A stretch of 64,000 nucleotides of DNA, from positions 24,007,001 to 24,071,000 of the forward strand of contig CATNEN010000038.1 of assembly GCA_950097015.1 (NCBI GenBank), written 5' to 3'. The DNA comes from Macrostomum hystrix (Eukaryota > Platyhelminthes > Macrostomidae). Within the stretch, counting starts at the first letter, position 1, and every line of letters begins with the position of its first letter. The notes beneath the pieces were generated by a model. The model saw only the letters and a list, made by a program, of their open reading frames with translations. It had not been told where the DNA came from and made no database searches. Of the stretch, positions 1-12,000 are shown piece after piece. Position numbers and translations under genes: made by a program.

Positions 1-1040
1 CCCTGTCTCATCTCTCCCCTGTCCCATCTCTCCCGTGTCTCATCTCTCCCCTGTCCCATCTCTCCCCTGTCTCATCTCTCCCCTGTCTCATCTCTCCCCT
101 GTCTCATCTCTCCCCTGTCCAATCTCTCCCATGTCTCATCTCTCCCATGTCCCATCTCTCCCCTGTCTCATCTCTCCCCTGTCCCATCTCTCCCGTGTCT
201 CATCTCTCCCATGTCCCATCTCTCCCCTGTCCCATCTCTCCCATGTCCCATCTCTCCCCTGTCCCATCTCTCCCCTGTCCCATCTCTCCCCTGTCCCATC
301 TCTCCCATGTCTCATCTCTCCCATGTCCCATCTCTCCCCTGTCTCATCTCTCCCCTGTCCCATCTCTCCCGTGTCTCATCTCTCCCATGTCCCATCTCTC
401 CCCTGTCCCATCTCTCCCATGTCCCATCTCTCCCCTGTCCCATCTCTCCCCTGTCCCATCTCTCCCCTGTCCCATCTCTCCCATGTCCCATCTCTCCCAT
501 GTCCCATCTCTCCCCTGTCCCATCTCTCCCCTGTCCCATCTCTCCCCTGTCCCATCTCTCCCATGTCCCATCTCTCCCCTGTCCCATCTCTCCCATGTCC
601 CATCTCTCCCCTGTCTCATCTCTCCCCTGTCCCATCTCTCCCCTGTCCCATCTCTCCCATGTCCCATCTCTCCCATGTCCCATCTCTCCCCTGTCCCATC
701 TCTCCCGTGTCTCATCTCTCCCCTGTCCCATCTTTCCCCTGTCCCATCTCTCCCCTGTCCAATCTCTCCCATGTCTCATCTCTCCCATGTCCCATCTCTC
801 CCCTGTCTCATCTCTCCCCTGTCCCATCTCTCCCGTGTCTCATCTCTCCCATGTCCCATCTCTCCCCTGTCCCATCTCTCCCATGTCCCATCTCTCCCCT
901 GTCCCATCTCTCCCCTGTCCCATCTCTCCCCTGTCCCATCTCTCCCATGTCCCATCTCTCCCATGTCCCATCTCTCCCCTGTCCCATCTCTCCCCTGTCC
1001 CATCTCTCCCCTGTCCCATCTCTTTCCTGTGTCATCCCTC
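1..1040. repeat. 16-bp minisatellite array, truncated by window edge
   Basis: Direct repeats of a 16-bp unit (CATCTCTCCCCTGTCC and one-base variants with CATGT, CGTGT or CTGTCT), about 65 copies, fading out near 1030-1050. The unit is close to the one at 3146-5170 and inside the two hAT-like elements at 44.8 and 48.3 kb. Because 3 x 16 = 48 has no stop in several frames, long open frames appear on both strands; they read as repeats of a 16-residue Ser/Pro/Leu block and are not supported as genes. Confidence 0.95.
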
Positions 1041-2045
1041 CCCAGTCTCACCTCACTGCTCAGGTAATCCGTCCTTTATACACTGGCGTATCCTAATAAA
1101 CAGGTGCTTTAATCACTAGAATATCTTATTAATTATTGATGAATTTTTCAGTCATGACGAGACCGCAAAATTCATTATCTTTGTTCGAACGACGTAGCGA
1201 CAGGATATTGCTTCGTGTAAGAGTACCGTTGGGAGTTAGAGGAAGACAAAATATTTCAGGTAGGCTTGTTCTGACAGGTAGCAATTTCCGTTGGGAAGAA
1301 ACTGATCAGTTAGTCTTACTGACTGAAAATGTATTACATTGACATTACAAGTTGAGAAAAGCGGATAGAAGAGACGATGAGAATCTGAGTAGACGGACAC
1401 TAATTTAGAGACTCACAAAAGAAATACTCAATGCATAGATGGACACCCAGGAAATACATTCAGAAAATACACACAGAAACGATACCAAGAAAAGAGTGAC
1501 ATGACACCAGAAAAGACACCCAGAAAAGACAGACACCCAGAGAAGACAGGCACCCAGAGAAGACAGGCACCCAGAAAGGACAATGACAGAATACAGATCG
1601 TCGGAAAAAATGCAGAGACATTGCAGACAGGCAGAAGACAGACAAGTAACCTAATTTAGTGTCCAACAAAAGTACAATCAAGCAACCCTAGCAGAATTTC
1701 GCATCTGTACAGAAGTATAGGCTTATAAAGTAGACGTAAAATGTAATAATCAAAGCAATCTGGCCGATAAAAGTACAGGCTATTCATGTTTTGCATGCTC
1801 TTAAACTGAAATCAAGCAAATGCAGCCGAATGAAATTTTTGTTCATCCAACACAAAAGTGCAAACGCCCGTTCAGAAGCTGCCTCATTAGAGACCATCTA
1901 CTCGTTATGGAAGTTTTATTTTCAAGTATTCCAACTGAGTCAGTTCGCAAAACTTAAAGCACCGTGTGAAATTTTTTGAATTGGATTCTTCAATTCTTGA
2001 AAATAAAAAAAGCACGATGAACATACGAGAGTTGTAGGAGAAATC
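1041..2045. other. Unique sequence, no gene recognised
   Basis: Only short open frames (longest 68 and 73 codons) with no recognisable domain. A few degenerate copies of a roughly 20-bp motif around GACACCCAGAGAAGACAGGC lie at about 1500-1575. Confidence 0.6.
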
Positions 2046-2049
2046 GTTC

Positions 2050-2640
2050 GAGAGAGGCTAGGAGAGATGGTAAGATAGAGGCTAGGAGAGATGGTAATAT
2101 AGAGGCTAGGAGAGATGGTAATATAGAGGCTAGGAGAGATGGTAAGATAGAGGCTAGGAGAGATGGTAAGATAGAGGCTAGGAGAGATGGTAATATAGAG
2201 GCTAGGAGAGATGGTAAGATAGAGGCTAGGAGAGATGGTAATATAGAGGCTAGGAGAGATGGTAAGATAGAGGCTAGGAGAGATGGTAATATAGAGGCTA
2301 GGAGAGATGGTAATATAGAGGCTAGGAGAGATGGTAAGATAGAGGCTAGGAGAGATAGTAAGATAGAGGCTAGGAGAGATGGTAAGATAGAGGCTAGGAG
2401 AGATGGTAAGATAGAGGCTAGGAGAGAGGGTAGGAGAGAGGGTAGGAGAGCGGTAGGAGAGCGGTAGGAGAGAGGGTAGTAGAGAGGGTAGGTGAGCGGT
2501 AGGAGAGCGGTAGGAGAGAGGGTAGTAGAGAGGGTAGGAGAGCGGTAGGAGAGCGGGTAGGGGATAGGGTAGTAGAGAGGGTAGGAGAGAGGGTCGGAAA
2601 GAGGTAGTAGAGAGAGTAGAAGAGGTTGAGGGATAGTAGG
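2050..2640. repeat. 24-bp minisatellite grading into a degenerate GGTAGGAGAG repeat
   Basis: From about 2050 to 2420 a 24-bp unit (GAGGCTAGGAGAGATGGTAA plus TATA or GATA) repeats about 15 times. From 2420 to 2640 it degrades into irregular 10-15 bp units of the form GAGAGGGTAGGAGAGCGGTA. Confidence 0.93.
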
Positions 2641-3144
2641 ATAGAGGGTATTAAGGCGGGTGCAGTCCTTACTTTCTCCCTAGAAAAGCAACCTAGTCAT
2701 GTCAGTTATGCAGCAAAAAGTGCATCGAGCCATAGACAGCCAGACGCTGCCAGCGATGATTTGTGCCCAACATCAGAAGTTTTCAATCGCTCGTCACTTT
2801 GACTGACAATGAGTGGGATTTCATAGTTTTTACGACTCCCTTGACTAGTTGATTCCAATCTGACAGGTCAAAGCTTGTAGTCGGCGAAATTCGCCACTTG
2901 TTGAAATCTGATATAGACAAAGCCATCTTCTGTTGCTGATTTGCCATTAACAAACTGTCATTCAATATTCGGCATGCAGATAGGCAAAATAACTGCATCC
3001 GTAATCAGAGCCGCGGCAGTGATTTAATGTCAAACTGACGGGACAGTTTAGACACGGTAGGATTAAGCTAGCAACCAATGCCAGGAGCAGATATAACATA
3101 TGACAGGTGGTCTGCTGATCTTTTGTTGATTAATCAGTTAATCA
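2641..3144. other. Unique sequence, no gene recognised
   Basis: A spacer between two arrays. The longest frame (71 codons, minus strand, 2783-2998) has no recognisable domain. I see nothing else. Confidence 0.5.
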
Positions 3145-3145
3145 C

Positions 3146-5170
3146 TCCCGTGTCTAATCTCTCCCGTGTCTCATCTCTCCCGTGTCTCATCTCTCCCGTG
3201 TCCCATCTCTCCCGTGTCTCATCTCTAACGTGTCTCATCTCTGACGTGTCTCATCTCTCTCGTGTCTCATCTCTCCCGTGTCTCATCTCTCCTGTGTCTC
3301 ATCTCTCCTGTGTCTAATCTCTCCCGTGTCTCATCTTTCCCGTGTCTCATCTCTTCCATGTCTCTCTTCCATGTCTCATTTCTAACGAGTCTCATCCCTC
3401 CCGTGTCTAAACTCTCCCGTGTCTCATCCCTCCCGTCTCTAATCTCTCCCGTGTCTCATCTCTCTTCTGTCTCATCTCTCCCGTGTCTCATCTCTCCCGT
3501 GTCTCATTTCTCCCGTGTCTCATCTCTCCCGTGTCTCATCTCTCCCGTGTCTCATCTCTCTTCTGTCTCATCTCTCCCGTGTCTCATCTCTCCCGTGTCT
3601 CATCTCTTCCATGTCTCTCTTCTATGTCTCATTTCTAACGTGTCTCATCCCTCCCGTGTCTAATCTCTCCTGTGTCTCATCTCTCTTCTGTCTCATCTCT
3701 CCCGTGTCTTATCTCTCCCGTGTCTCATCTCTTCCATGTCTCTCTTCCATGTCTCATTTCTAACGTGTCTCATCCCTCCCGTGTCTAATCTCTCCTGTGT
3801 CTCATCTCTCCCGTGTCTCATCTCTCCCGTGTCTCATCTCTCCCGTGTCTCATCTCTCCCGTGTCTCATCTCTCCTGTGTCTCATCTCTCCCGTGTCTCA
3901 TCTCTCCCGTGTCTCGTCTCTAACGTGTCTCATCTCTCCCGTGTCTCATCTCTCCCGTGTCTCATCTCTCCCGTGTCTCATCTCTCTCGTGTCTCATCTC
4001 TCCCGTGTCTCATCTCTCCCGTGTCTCATCTCTCCCGTGTCTCGTCTCTAACGTGTCTCATCTCTCCCGTGTCTCATTTCTCCCGTGTCTCATCTCTCCC
4101 GTGTCTCATCTCTCCCGTGTCTCATCTCTCCCGTGTCTCATCTCTCCCGTGTCTCATCTCTCTCGTGTCTCATCTCTCCCGTGTCTCATCTCTCCCGTGT
4201 CTCATCTCTCCCGTGTCTCATCCCTTCCGTGTCTAATCTCTCCTGTGTCTCATCTCTCCCATGTCTCGTCTCTAACGTGTCTCATCTCTGACGTGTCTCA
4301 TCTCTCTCGTGTCTCATCTCTCCCGTGTCTCATCTCTCCTGTGTCTCATCTCTAACGTGTATCATCTCTGACGTTTCTCATCTCTCTCGTGTCTCATCTC
4401 TCGTGTCTCATCTCTCCCGTGTCTTATCTCTCCTGTGTCTCATCTCTCCTGTGTCTCATCTCCTTTGTGTCTCATCTCTCCCGTGTCTCATCTCTCCCGT
4501 GTCTCATCTCTCCTGTGTCTCATCTCTCCCGTGTCTCATCTCTCCCGTGTCTCGTCTCTAACGTGTCTCATCTCTCCCGTGTCTCATCTCTCCCGTGTCT
4601 CATCTCTCCCGTGTCTCATCTCTCTCGTGTCTCATCTCTCCCGTGTCTCATCTCTCCCGTGTCTCATCTCTCCCGTGTCTCGTCTCTAACGTGTCTCATC
4701 TCTCCCGTGTCTCATTTCTCCCGTGTCTCATCTCTCCCGTGTCTCATCTCTCCCGTGTCTCATCTCTCCCGTGTCTCATCTCTCCCGTGTCTCATCTCTC
4801 TCGTGTCTCATCTCTCCCGTGTCTCATCTCTCCCGTGTCTCATCTCTCCCGTGTCTCATCCCTTCCGTGTCTAATCTCTCCTGTGTCTCATCTCTCCCAT
4901 GTCTCGTCTCTAACGTGTCTCATCTCTGACGTGTCTCATCTCTCTCGTGTCTCATCTCTCCCGTGTCTCATCTCTCCTGTGTCTCATCTCTAACGTGTAT
5001 CATCTCTGACGTTTCTCATCTCTCTCGTGTCTCATCTCTCGTGTCTCATCTCTCCCGTGTCTTATCTCTCCTGTGTCTCATCTCTCCTGTGTCTCATCTC
5101 CTTTGTGTCTCATCTCTCCTGTGTCTCATCTCTCCTGTGTCTCATCTCTCTTGTGTCTCATTTCTTCAGT
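3146..5170. repeat. 16-bp minisatellite array with a 638-bp higher-order duplication
   Basis: About 125 copies of CATCTCTCCCGTGTCT and variants. The stretch from about 3800 recurs 638 bp downstream with the same order of variant units, for example the CGTCTCTAACGTG variant and the CCCTTCCGTGTCTAATC block. That points to a recent block duplication inside the array. The unit is the same as in the hAT-like elements at 44.8 and 48.3 kb. Confidence 0.95.
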
Positions 5171-5390
5171 GTTCAAACCAGATACTATTTTACAGGAAAG
5201 TATCTTACCGAAGCGGCAGATTTCACGCAAAAAACTGGTTGAAGTGTTCGAGCGTATAGTGCCTTCTATCGGAGAGATAAACTTGTAGAATTATATTTGA
5301 ACTCTACAAGTGCAGCTGTGGCCAGCATGTCTATGTGGTCTCGCATATACACAGGGACATAATACTCCTAGAACTGAATTATGTCTACAG

Positions 5391-5491
5391 CACTATCTTA
5401 CGAATTCCGCTCTGTGGAGCTAAAAAAACAACTTTCCAATATCAAAGTGGACGAGATGGCGACATATTCCATATTGGCAGACGTTATACAA
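5391..5491 (+). other. Possible upstream exon of the DEG/ENaC gene (tentative)
   Basis: An open stretch preceded by a plausible acceptor (GAATTATGTCTACAG) and followed by a plausible donor (CAA then GTAATA). It would end at a codon boundary, the same phase as the acceptor at 6599/6600. The roughly 33 encoded residues do not contain a diagnostic DEG/ENaC motif, so the link rests only on phase and position. It could equally be non-coding. The rest of 5171-5740 shows nothing recognisable apart from a short SINE family A fragment at about 5693-5725. Confidence 0.2.
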
Positions 5492-5742
5492 GTAATATCC
5501 CAATGGGATTCGGCTGCGCTGACTTCATGCCCGCTCGGAGACAGTTGTTGCGACAGAATTCTAAAAGGTCGATCCCACAGACTGTACCAGAGTTGAGTTG
5601 AAACCAAAGAAGAGACTTGATAAAATCTGACACCAAGCAGATTTCTGCAGGTGTACCAAGCTTGAATTCACGGTGAGGTTACAATCGTTTAGGGTGTAGC
5701 CGCGGAGAGAAGGCTTTGAGAGTGTACCTTTATTAATATTTG

Positions 5743-6035
5743 ATTACACCTGCCCCAATATGACCAGTTGTGCAGCCAACAGCACAGCCGCAGCTATTGC
5801 GCGGCGCATCTGAAGGCTGCGTACGGCTGTTCAGTCCATGGACTGGGGGGACGCCACACCCACCTTCAATTATCCCAGCTGATGCTGGTAACCATTGGCA
5901 GTTGGGTGCAATTCAACTTAACTGTCTTATCAGAGGACACAAATTGTTCCTGTGGAGTCGGGAATCGAATCCCCGACCTCAAAGTCGTGAGTCCGACTTT
6001 GAGTCCGACTCTAACCCCTAGGCTACTACCTCGTC
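5743..6035 (-). mobile_element. tRNA-derived SINE, family B
   Basis: On the minus strand a tRNA-like head carries an A-box-like stretch (TAGCCTAGGGGTTAGAGTC) and a B-box-like GGATTCGATTCCC. The body carries the family's conserved core CCAGTCCATGGACTGAACAG and a following GCGCCGCGCAAT segment. Copies of the same body lie at 32288-32500, 35010-35305 and 60765-61015. Confidence 0.8.
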
Positions 6036-6079
6036 TAAACTTTTAGAGCATTGGAATCTTTAATAATAACAATAACATT

Positions 6080-6437
6080 TGCAGGAGGGCTGTGGGCAAT
6101 GGAACATCATTTGTTGTCACTAGACCCGCACCCACGAGGGGGCAATTCTGCCCATTTCGCTAAATCCTGAGCACACGCGCACACCGATACTGAACTCAGA
6201 CACACGCTCACACAAGTGTGTACATCTGCCCTGACTTTCTCATTGCCAGGCAATGTACACTCGCACTGTGCCTTGGAGGTTGGCACTTAAGGGCGCTAAA
6301 ATGCACGACAAGCCCCCAAGCCTTCTCTCCGCGGCTGCTCCCTCCAAATGAATGTGGCCTCGCCGCGGAATCGAGCATAGGGATCTTGGTGCGAGAGGAA
6401 AACGCTTTAGAAGTTTAGACCACTCACCCCCATGACA
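6080..6437 (-). mobile_element. tRNA-derived SINE, family A
   Basis: On the minus strand the element starts with a tRNA-like head (GTGAGTGGTCTAAA, later a CTCGATTCCGCGG B-box-like motif). It continues with the family body (GCGAGGCCACATTCATTT, GCAGCCGCGGAGAGAAGGCT, then a CA/TG-rich part). Near-full-length relatives lie at 7918-8232, 20150-20456 and 49830-50177, all in the same orientation. Confidence 0.8.
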
Positions 6438-6599
6438 ATGAGAAAGTCAGCGCATATGATCCGGCTGCTGGTCAAGTGTTCCCCAAGCTAAACTTATTCA
6501 GCTCGCAGCATTGTGAAGACAGTTTACTTAAAATATAGTAATTTAATTGAATCAATCGAAAATCCAGAGACAGAGATTCCTTTGCTCTTCAAATCGCAG

Positions 6600-7772
6600 A
6601 TCAATGTGATCAGCTTCACCACCAGCAAATTCGTCAACAACGACTGCGTCCATGTGGCCGCCCCGCTAGCCGAGGACAATTCAAACGCTCGGCACACCTT
6701 TAATCAGGACGACTTCGACGCCTGTCTAGGCAAGTACATCGAAGACGAAGTGATTCGTGACTGCGGCTGCACTCAGCAGCTCGAGCTCGCCGAGAGCAGC
6801 TCGCCCAACGGCACTGAAGTGCCGCTCTGCTTTCGCGTGCACTGGAACAACCTCAGCCTCACGGAGCGTCGGTTAAAGTGCAGCCTGTACGGCGGCAGAT
6901 TCCTGGAAAGCTTCATCTCCGCCGCCAAGCGATGCCCCCGGCCCTGCCAGAGTATTGTGTACGAAACGAACCTAATTCAGAGCGAGAATGCCGCCTCAGA
7001 GTGGCAGCGCTGCTGGTACATGGGAGCCTATATGGACACCAGCATTCGACCCCAGGAGCGAGAGGACCAGATGGCCAGATTTCTGCGCGCAGATCCGACA
7101 AATTTTGACTCCCGCGCCTGCAGGCGGCCCTGGTACTCCGGCCTGCCCTACGTTATGCTGAAAATTGTCCGGCAAGATTTCACAACTCGAACCTACAATG
7201 AGACTCTGGTTCTGACCTCGACGGCTCTGTTTGCTCAGGTGGGCGCCGCCTTAGCCTTCTACCTGGGCTTGACGCTCACCTTTGCCGCCGAGATTGTCGA
7301 CCTTCTGCTGCGCCTCATCGGTTTGGCTTCCAACGACTGCGGACGGAGGCGGCAACAGAGACGAAAGGATTTCAAATTGCGCCTTCAGCAGAAGCATCAA
7401 CGGCGCGACGAGCAGAAGCTGCAGAGTGTTCAGGCTGAGCAGCCGCTGTGCCAGCAGCAACAGCAGCAGCAGCACCGGACAGCCTGTATGGACTGTTCCA
7501 GATTGGCTAGGCTGCAAGGTCTCAACGAGGACTTTGATAAGTTGCAGCAACAGCAGCAGCTGGAAGACGGTGGTCTAAACGGCGCGAGGTCATCACCAGA
7601 CGGCAACTTGTGCATCATCAACGCCCGACTGGCAGGCATCGCCGAGGAGTCGACATCGACGCCTCCGTCCACACCGCCGTCGTTCACCAATTATTCATCG
7701 TCCAGTCGACGACGATCTGGCGTTGAAATGCGCAGCGTGGCCACCTTGACGAATCGGGAAGGCTATGTGTGA
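6600..7772 (+). CDS. DEG/ENaC-family amiloride-sensitive-type cation channel, C-terminal exon
   Basis: Encodes the last 390 residues of a degenerin/ENaC subunit, a trimeric plasma-membrane cation channel; the intracellular N-terminus and TM1 are missing, so upstream exons lie elsewhere. Residues are numbered from the exon start. The extracellular part has the family's Cys-rich pattern (ACLGKYIEDEVIRDCGC at about 41-57, CPRPC at 112-116, Cys138, Cys174). TM2 follows at about 208-241 (GAALAFYLGLTLTFAAE), then a basic, polyQ-rich cytoplasmic tail. Usual family members have G-x-S in the selectivity filter of TM2; here the aligned triplet reads G-L-T. The start is the acceptor TTTGCTCTTCAAATCGCAG just before 6600; the open frame continues upstream to 6513, but those residues look intronic. 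Family assignment is firm; ligand (acid, peptide or mechanical) cannot be told. Confidence 0.9.
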   Translation: MNVISFTTSKFVNNDCVHVAAPLAEDNSNARHTFNQDDFDACLGKYIEDEVIRDCGCTQQLELAESSSPNGTEVPLCFRVHWNNLSLTERRLKCSLYGGRFLESFISAAKRCPRPCQSIVYETNLIQSENAASEWQRCWYMGAYMDTSIRPQEREDQMARFLRADPTNFDSRACRRPWYSGLPYVMLKIVRQDFTTRTYNETLVLTSTALFAQVGAALAFYLGLTLTFAAEIVDLLLRLIGLASNDCGRRRQQRRKDFKLRLQQKHQRRDEQKLQSVQAEQPLCQQQQQQQHRTACMDCSRLARLQGLNEDFDKLQQQQQLEDGGLNGARSSPDGNLCIINARLAGIAEESTSTPPSTPPSFTNYSSSSRRRSGVEMRSVATLTNREGYV

Positions 7773-7917
7773 TGATTTCTAAAACCTGCCGCGGGTGTCC
7801 CCTCGTACTCGAGGAAGTCAAACAAAAAGTCCTACACATTCTAAGCATATCAATTTCTATGTTGTGAGTTACATAATTAATGTAATAATAGCGACTTTAT
7901 TGTCGCTAAGCTAAACT

Positions 7918-8232
7918 TTCAATAGTGCATCACTTGGTGACACTAGACCCGCAGCCAGCTAGGAGGCAACTCGCTGACTCCTGGGCACACGTACAAATAT
8001 ATGTACGCAGGCACAGGTGTGTACATCCGCGCTGACTTTCTCATCGTCAGGCAGTGTACACTCTAACTGTGTCTTGGAGGTTGGCCCTCAAAGGTGTGAA
8101 TTGCACGACAAGCCACCAAGCCTTCTCTCCGCGGCTGCACCCAAAATGAATGTGGCCTCGCCGCGGAATCGAGCTTAGGGACCTTGGTGCGAGAGGAAAA
8201 CGCGTTAACCACTTTGCCACCGACACCCCTTT
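7918..8232 (-). mobile_element. tRNA-derived SINE, family A
   Basis: Best-preserved head of the family: read on the minus strand it begins GTGGCAAAGTGGTTAACGCG, a good Pol III A-box context, with the B-box-like CTCGATTCCGCGG about 35 bases on. It is inserted shortly after the stop codon of the DEG/ENaC gene, so it may lie in its 3' UTR. Confidence 0.82.
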
Positions 8233-9066
8233 ATAAATTACATTGGTTTGTACAGTTTGAGAAGTGTATTTTGTTTTTTTATGTCAATTAATATTTCTAG
8301 AATAATAAAGTAGTCGATTATTGTCGCTAAGCTAAACTTTGATCGTTACTAAACAATCTTGCTTAGGTAGAAGCGATTTCCACTGCCGTCTCGTCTCCAT
8401 GGAGATGACACATCTGCGTGGCTACCTAACTAAAACCACTAGCAATCAGTTTTTCTGCTATCTAGTTTCAATAAAGAATTGAATAATAAAATTCATTGTA
8501 TAGTTACTTCCGGTTCTAGATTGCTCGTCTGTGTAATGCGTGTGTCTTATTATCTGCTTAAAGTACCCAATTTATTGTGTTTTTCTTAGCTAATATTTTG
8601 CGCTAGAAACAAATAATTTTTAAAGTCCTAAAATTGTTGAATTTACTCGTACGTAAAGACTGGCGATTTCTTCTTTTGCTGAATTTCCTTTGCAAAGTGC
8701 GATCGATCGACTAAGACTGAATATTCCCCTTTACTAATATGGAAATATAATCCCATTTGGTATTTGGCAACAGTTGCGCCATTGAATTATTGAAAATTAT
8801 TTACGGTTAGAGCAAATGTCTGTTCTGCTCATCCCAGGTTTCTTGATATACTGGAACTGATTAAAAAAATACTTTACTCGTGAAATCGATTTCGTAAGAA
8901 CGAGCTAAGGGGCAGACGGTGTTAAAAATGTATGATCTTTTTTATTCTTTCTTCTAAAAGGACTACAAATTACACTTGTGAACTACACTCAAAGAATTTA
9001 CACAATAAAATGTGTTTTACAAATATCTGTGAATAATGTTCTGAAAAAATATGAAAACGCATTATA
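8233..9066. other. AT-rich intergenic sequence, no gene recognised
   Basis: No open frame above 60 codons. A possible poly(A) signal AATAAA-like string (AATAATAAAG) occurs near 8300. I see nothing else. Confidence 0.5.
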
Positions 9067-12000
9067 GTGGATTGCTAGTCTATTCCTACAGATGAATGAA
9101 ATGGAATGGATTGCTAGTCTATTCCTACAGATGAATGAAATGGAATGGATTGCTAGTCTATTCCTACAGATGAATGAAATGGTATGGATTGCTAGTCTAT
9201 TCCTACAGATGAATGTAATGGTATGGATTGCTAGTCTATTCCTACAGATGAATGAAATGGAATGGATTGCTAGTCTATTCCTACAGATGAATGAAATGGA
9301 ATGGATTGCTAGTCTATTCCTACAGATGAATGAAATGGAATGGATTGCTAGTCTATTCCTACAGATGAATGAAATGGAATGGATTGCTAGTCTATTCCTA
9401 CAGATGAATGTAATGGAATGGATTGCTAGTCTATTCCTACAGATGAATGAAATGGAATGGATTGCTAGTCTATTCCTACAGATGAATGAAATGGAATCGA
9501 TTGCTAGTCTATTCCTACAGATGAATGTAATGGAATGGATTGCTAGTCTATTCCTACAGATGAATGAAATGGAATGGATTGCTAGTCTATTCCTACAGAT
9601 GAATGAAATGGAATGGATTGCTAGTCTATTCCTACAGATGAATGAAATGGAATGGATTGCTAGTCTATTCCTACAGATGAATGAAATGGAATGGATTGCT
9701 AGTCTATTCCTACAGATTAATAAACTGGAATCGATTGCTAGTCTATTCCTACAGATGAATGAAATGGAATGGATTGCTAGTCTATTCCTACAGATGAATG
9801 AACTGGAATGGATTGCTAGTCTATTCCTACAGATGAATAAACTGGAATCGATTGCTAGTCTATTCCTACAGATGAATGAAATGGAATGGATTGCTAGTCT
9901 ATTCCTACAGATGAATGTAATGGTATGGATTGCTAGTCTATTCCTACAGATGAATGAAATGGAATGGATTGCTAGTCTATTCCTACAGATGAATGAAATG
10001 GAATGGATTGCTAGTCTATTCCTACAGATGAATGAAATGGAATGGATTACTAGTCTATTCCTACAGATGAATGAAATGGAATGGATTGCTAGTCTATTCC
10101 TACAGATGAATGAAATGGAATGGATTGCTAGTCTATTCCTACAGATGAATGAAATGCAATGGATTGCTAGTCTATTCCTACAGATGAATGAAATGGAATG
10201 GATTGCTAGTCTATTCCTACAGATGAATGAAATGGTATGGATTGCTAGTCTATTCCTACAGATGAATGAAATGGAATGGATTGCTAGTCTATTCCTACAG
10301 ATGAATGAAATGGAATGGATTGCTAGTCTATTCCTACAGATGAATGAAATGGAATGGATTGCTAGTCTATTCCTACAGATTAATAAACTGGAATCGATTG
10401 CTAGTCTATTCCTACAGATGAATGAAATGGAATGGATTGCTAGTCTATTCCTACAGATGAATGAAATGGAATGGATTGCTAGTCTATTCCTACAGATGAA
10501 TAAACTGGAATGGATTACTAGTCTATTCCTACAGATGAATGAAATGGAATGGATTGCTAGTCTATTCCTACAGATGAATAAACTGGAATGGATTGCTAGT
10601 CTATTCCTACAGATGAATGTAATGCAATGGATTGCTAGTCTATTCCTACAGATGAATGAACTGGAATGGATTACTAGTCTATTCCTACAGATGAATGAAA
10701 TGGAATGGATTGCTAGTCTATTCCTACAGATGAATGAAATGGAATGGATTGCTAGTCTATTCCTACAGATGAATGAAATGGAATGGATTGCTAGTCTATT
10801 CCTACAGATGAATAAACTGGAATGGATTGCTAGTCTATTCCTACAGATGAATGTAATGGTATGGATTGCTAGTCTATTCCTACAGATGAATGTAATGGAA
10901 TGGATTGCTAGTCTATTCCTACAGATGAATAAACTGGAATCGATTGCTAGTCTATTCCTACAGATGAATGTAATGGAATGGATTGCTAGTCTATTCCTAC
11001 AGATGAATGAAATGGAATGGATTGCTAGTCTATTCCTACAGATGAATGAAATGCAATGGATTGCTAGTCTATTCCTACAGATGAATGAAATGGAATGGAT
11101 TGCTAGTCTATTCCTACAGATGAATGAAATGGTATGGATTGCTAGTCTATTCCTACAGATGAATGAAATGGAATGGATTGCTAGTCTATTCCTACAGATG
11201 AATAAACTGGAATCGATTGCTAGTCTATTCCTACAGATGAATGTAATGGAATGGATTGCTAGTCTATTCCTACAGATGAATGAAATGGAATGGATTGCTA
11301 GTCTATTCCTACAGATGAATGAAATGCAATGGATTGCTAGTCTATTCCTACAGATGAATGAAATGGTATGGATTGCTAGTCTATTCCTACAGATGAATGT
11401 AATGGTATGGATTGCTAGTCTATTCCTACAGATGAATGTAATGGAATGGATTGCTAGTCTATTCCTACAGATGAATGAAATGGAATGGATTGCTAGTCTA
11501 TTCCTACAGATGAATGAAATGCAATGGATTGCTAGTCTATTCCTACAGATGAATGAAATGGAATGGATTGCTAGTCTATTCCTACAGATGAATGTAATGG
11601 TATGGATTGCTAGTCTATTCCTACAGATGAATGAAATGGAATGGATTGCTAGTCTATTCCTACAGATGAATGTAATGGTATGGATTGCTAGTCTATTCCT
11701 ACAGATGAATGAAATGGAATGGATTGCTAGTCTATTCCTACAGATGAATGAAATGGAATGGATTGCTAGTCTATTCCTACAGATGAATGTAATGGTATGG
11801 ATTGCTAGTCTATTCCTACAGATGAATGAAATGGAATGGATTGCTAGTCTATTCCTACAGATGAATAAACTGGAATGGATTGCTAGTCTATTCCTACAGA
11901 TGAATGAAATGGAATCGATTGCTAGTCTATTCCTACAGATGAATGAAATGGAATGGATTGCTAGTCTATTCCTACAGATGAATGAACTGGAATGGATTGC

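Noticed and set aside
5768-6046. Overlapping frames of 92 and 83 codons
   Set aside because: They lie within SINE family B.
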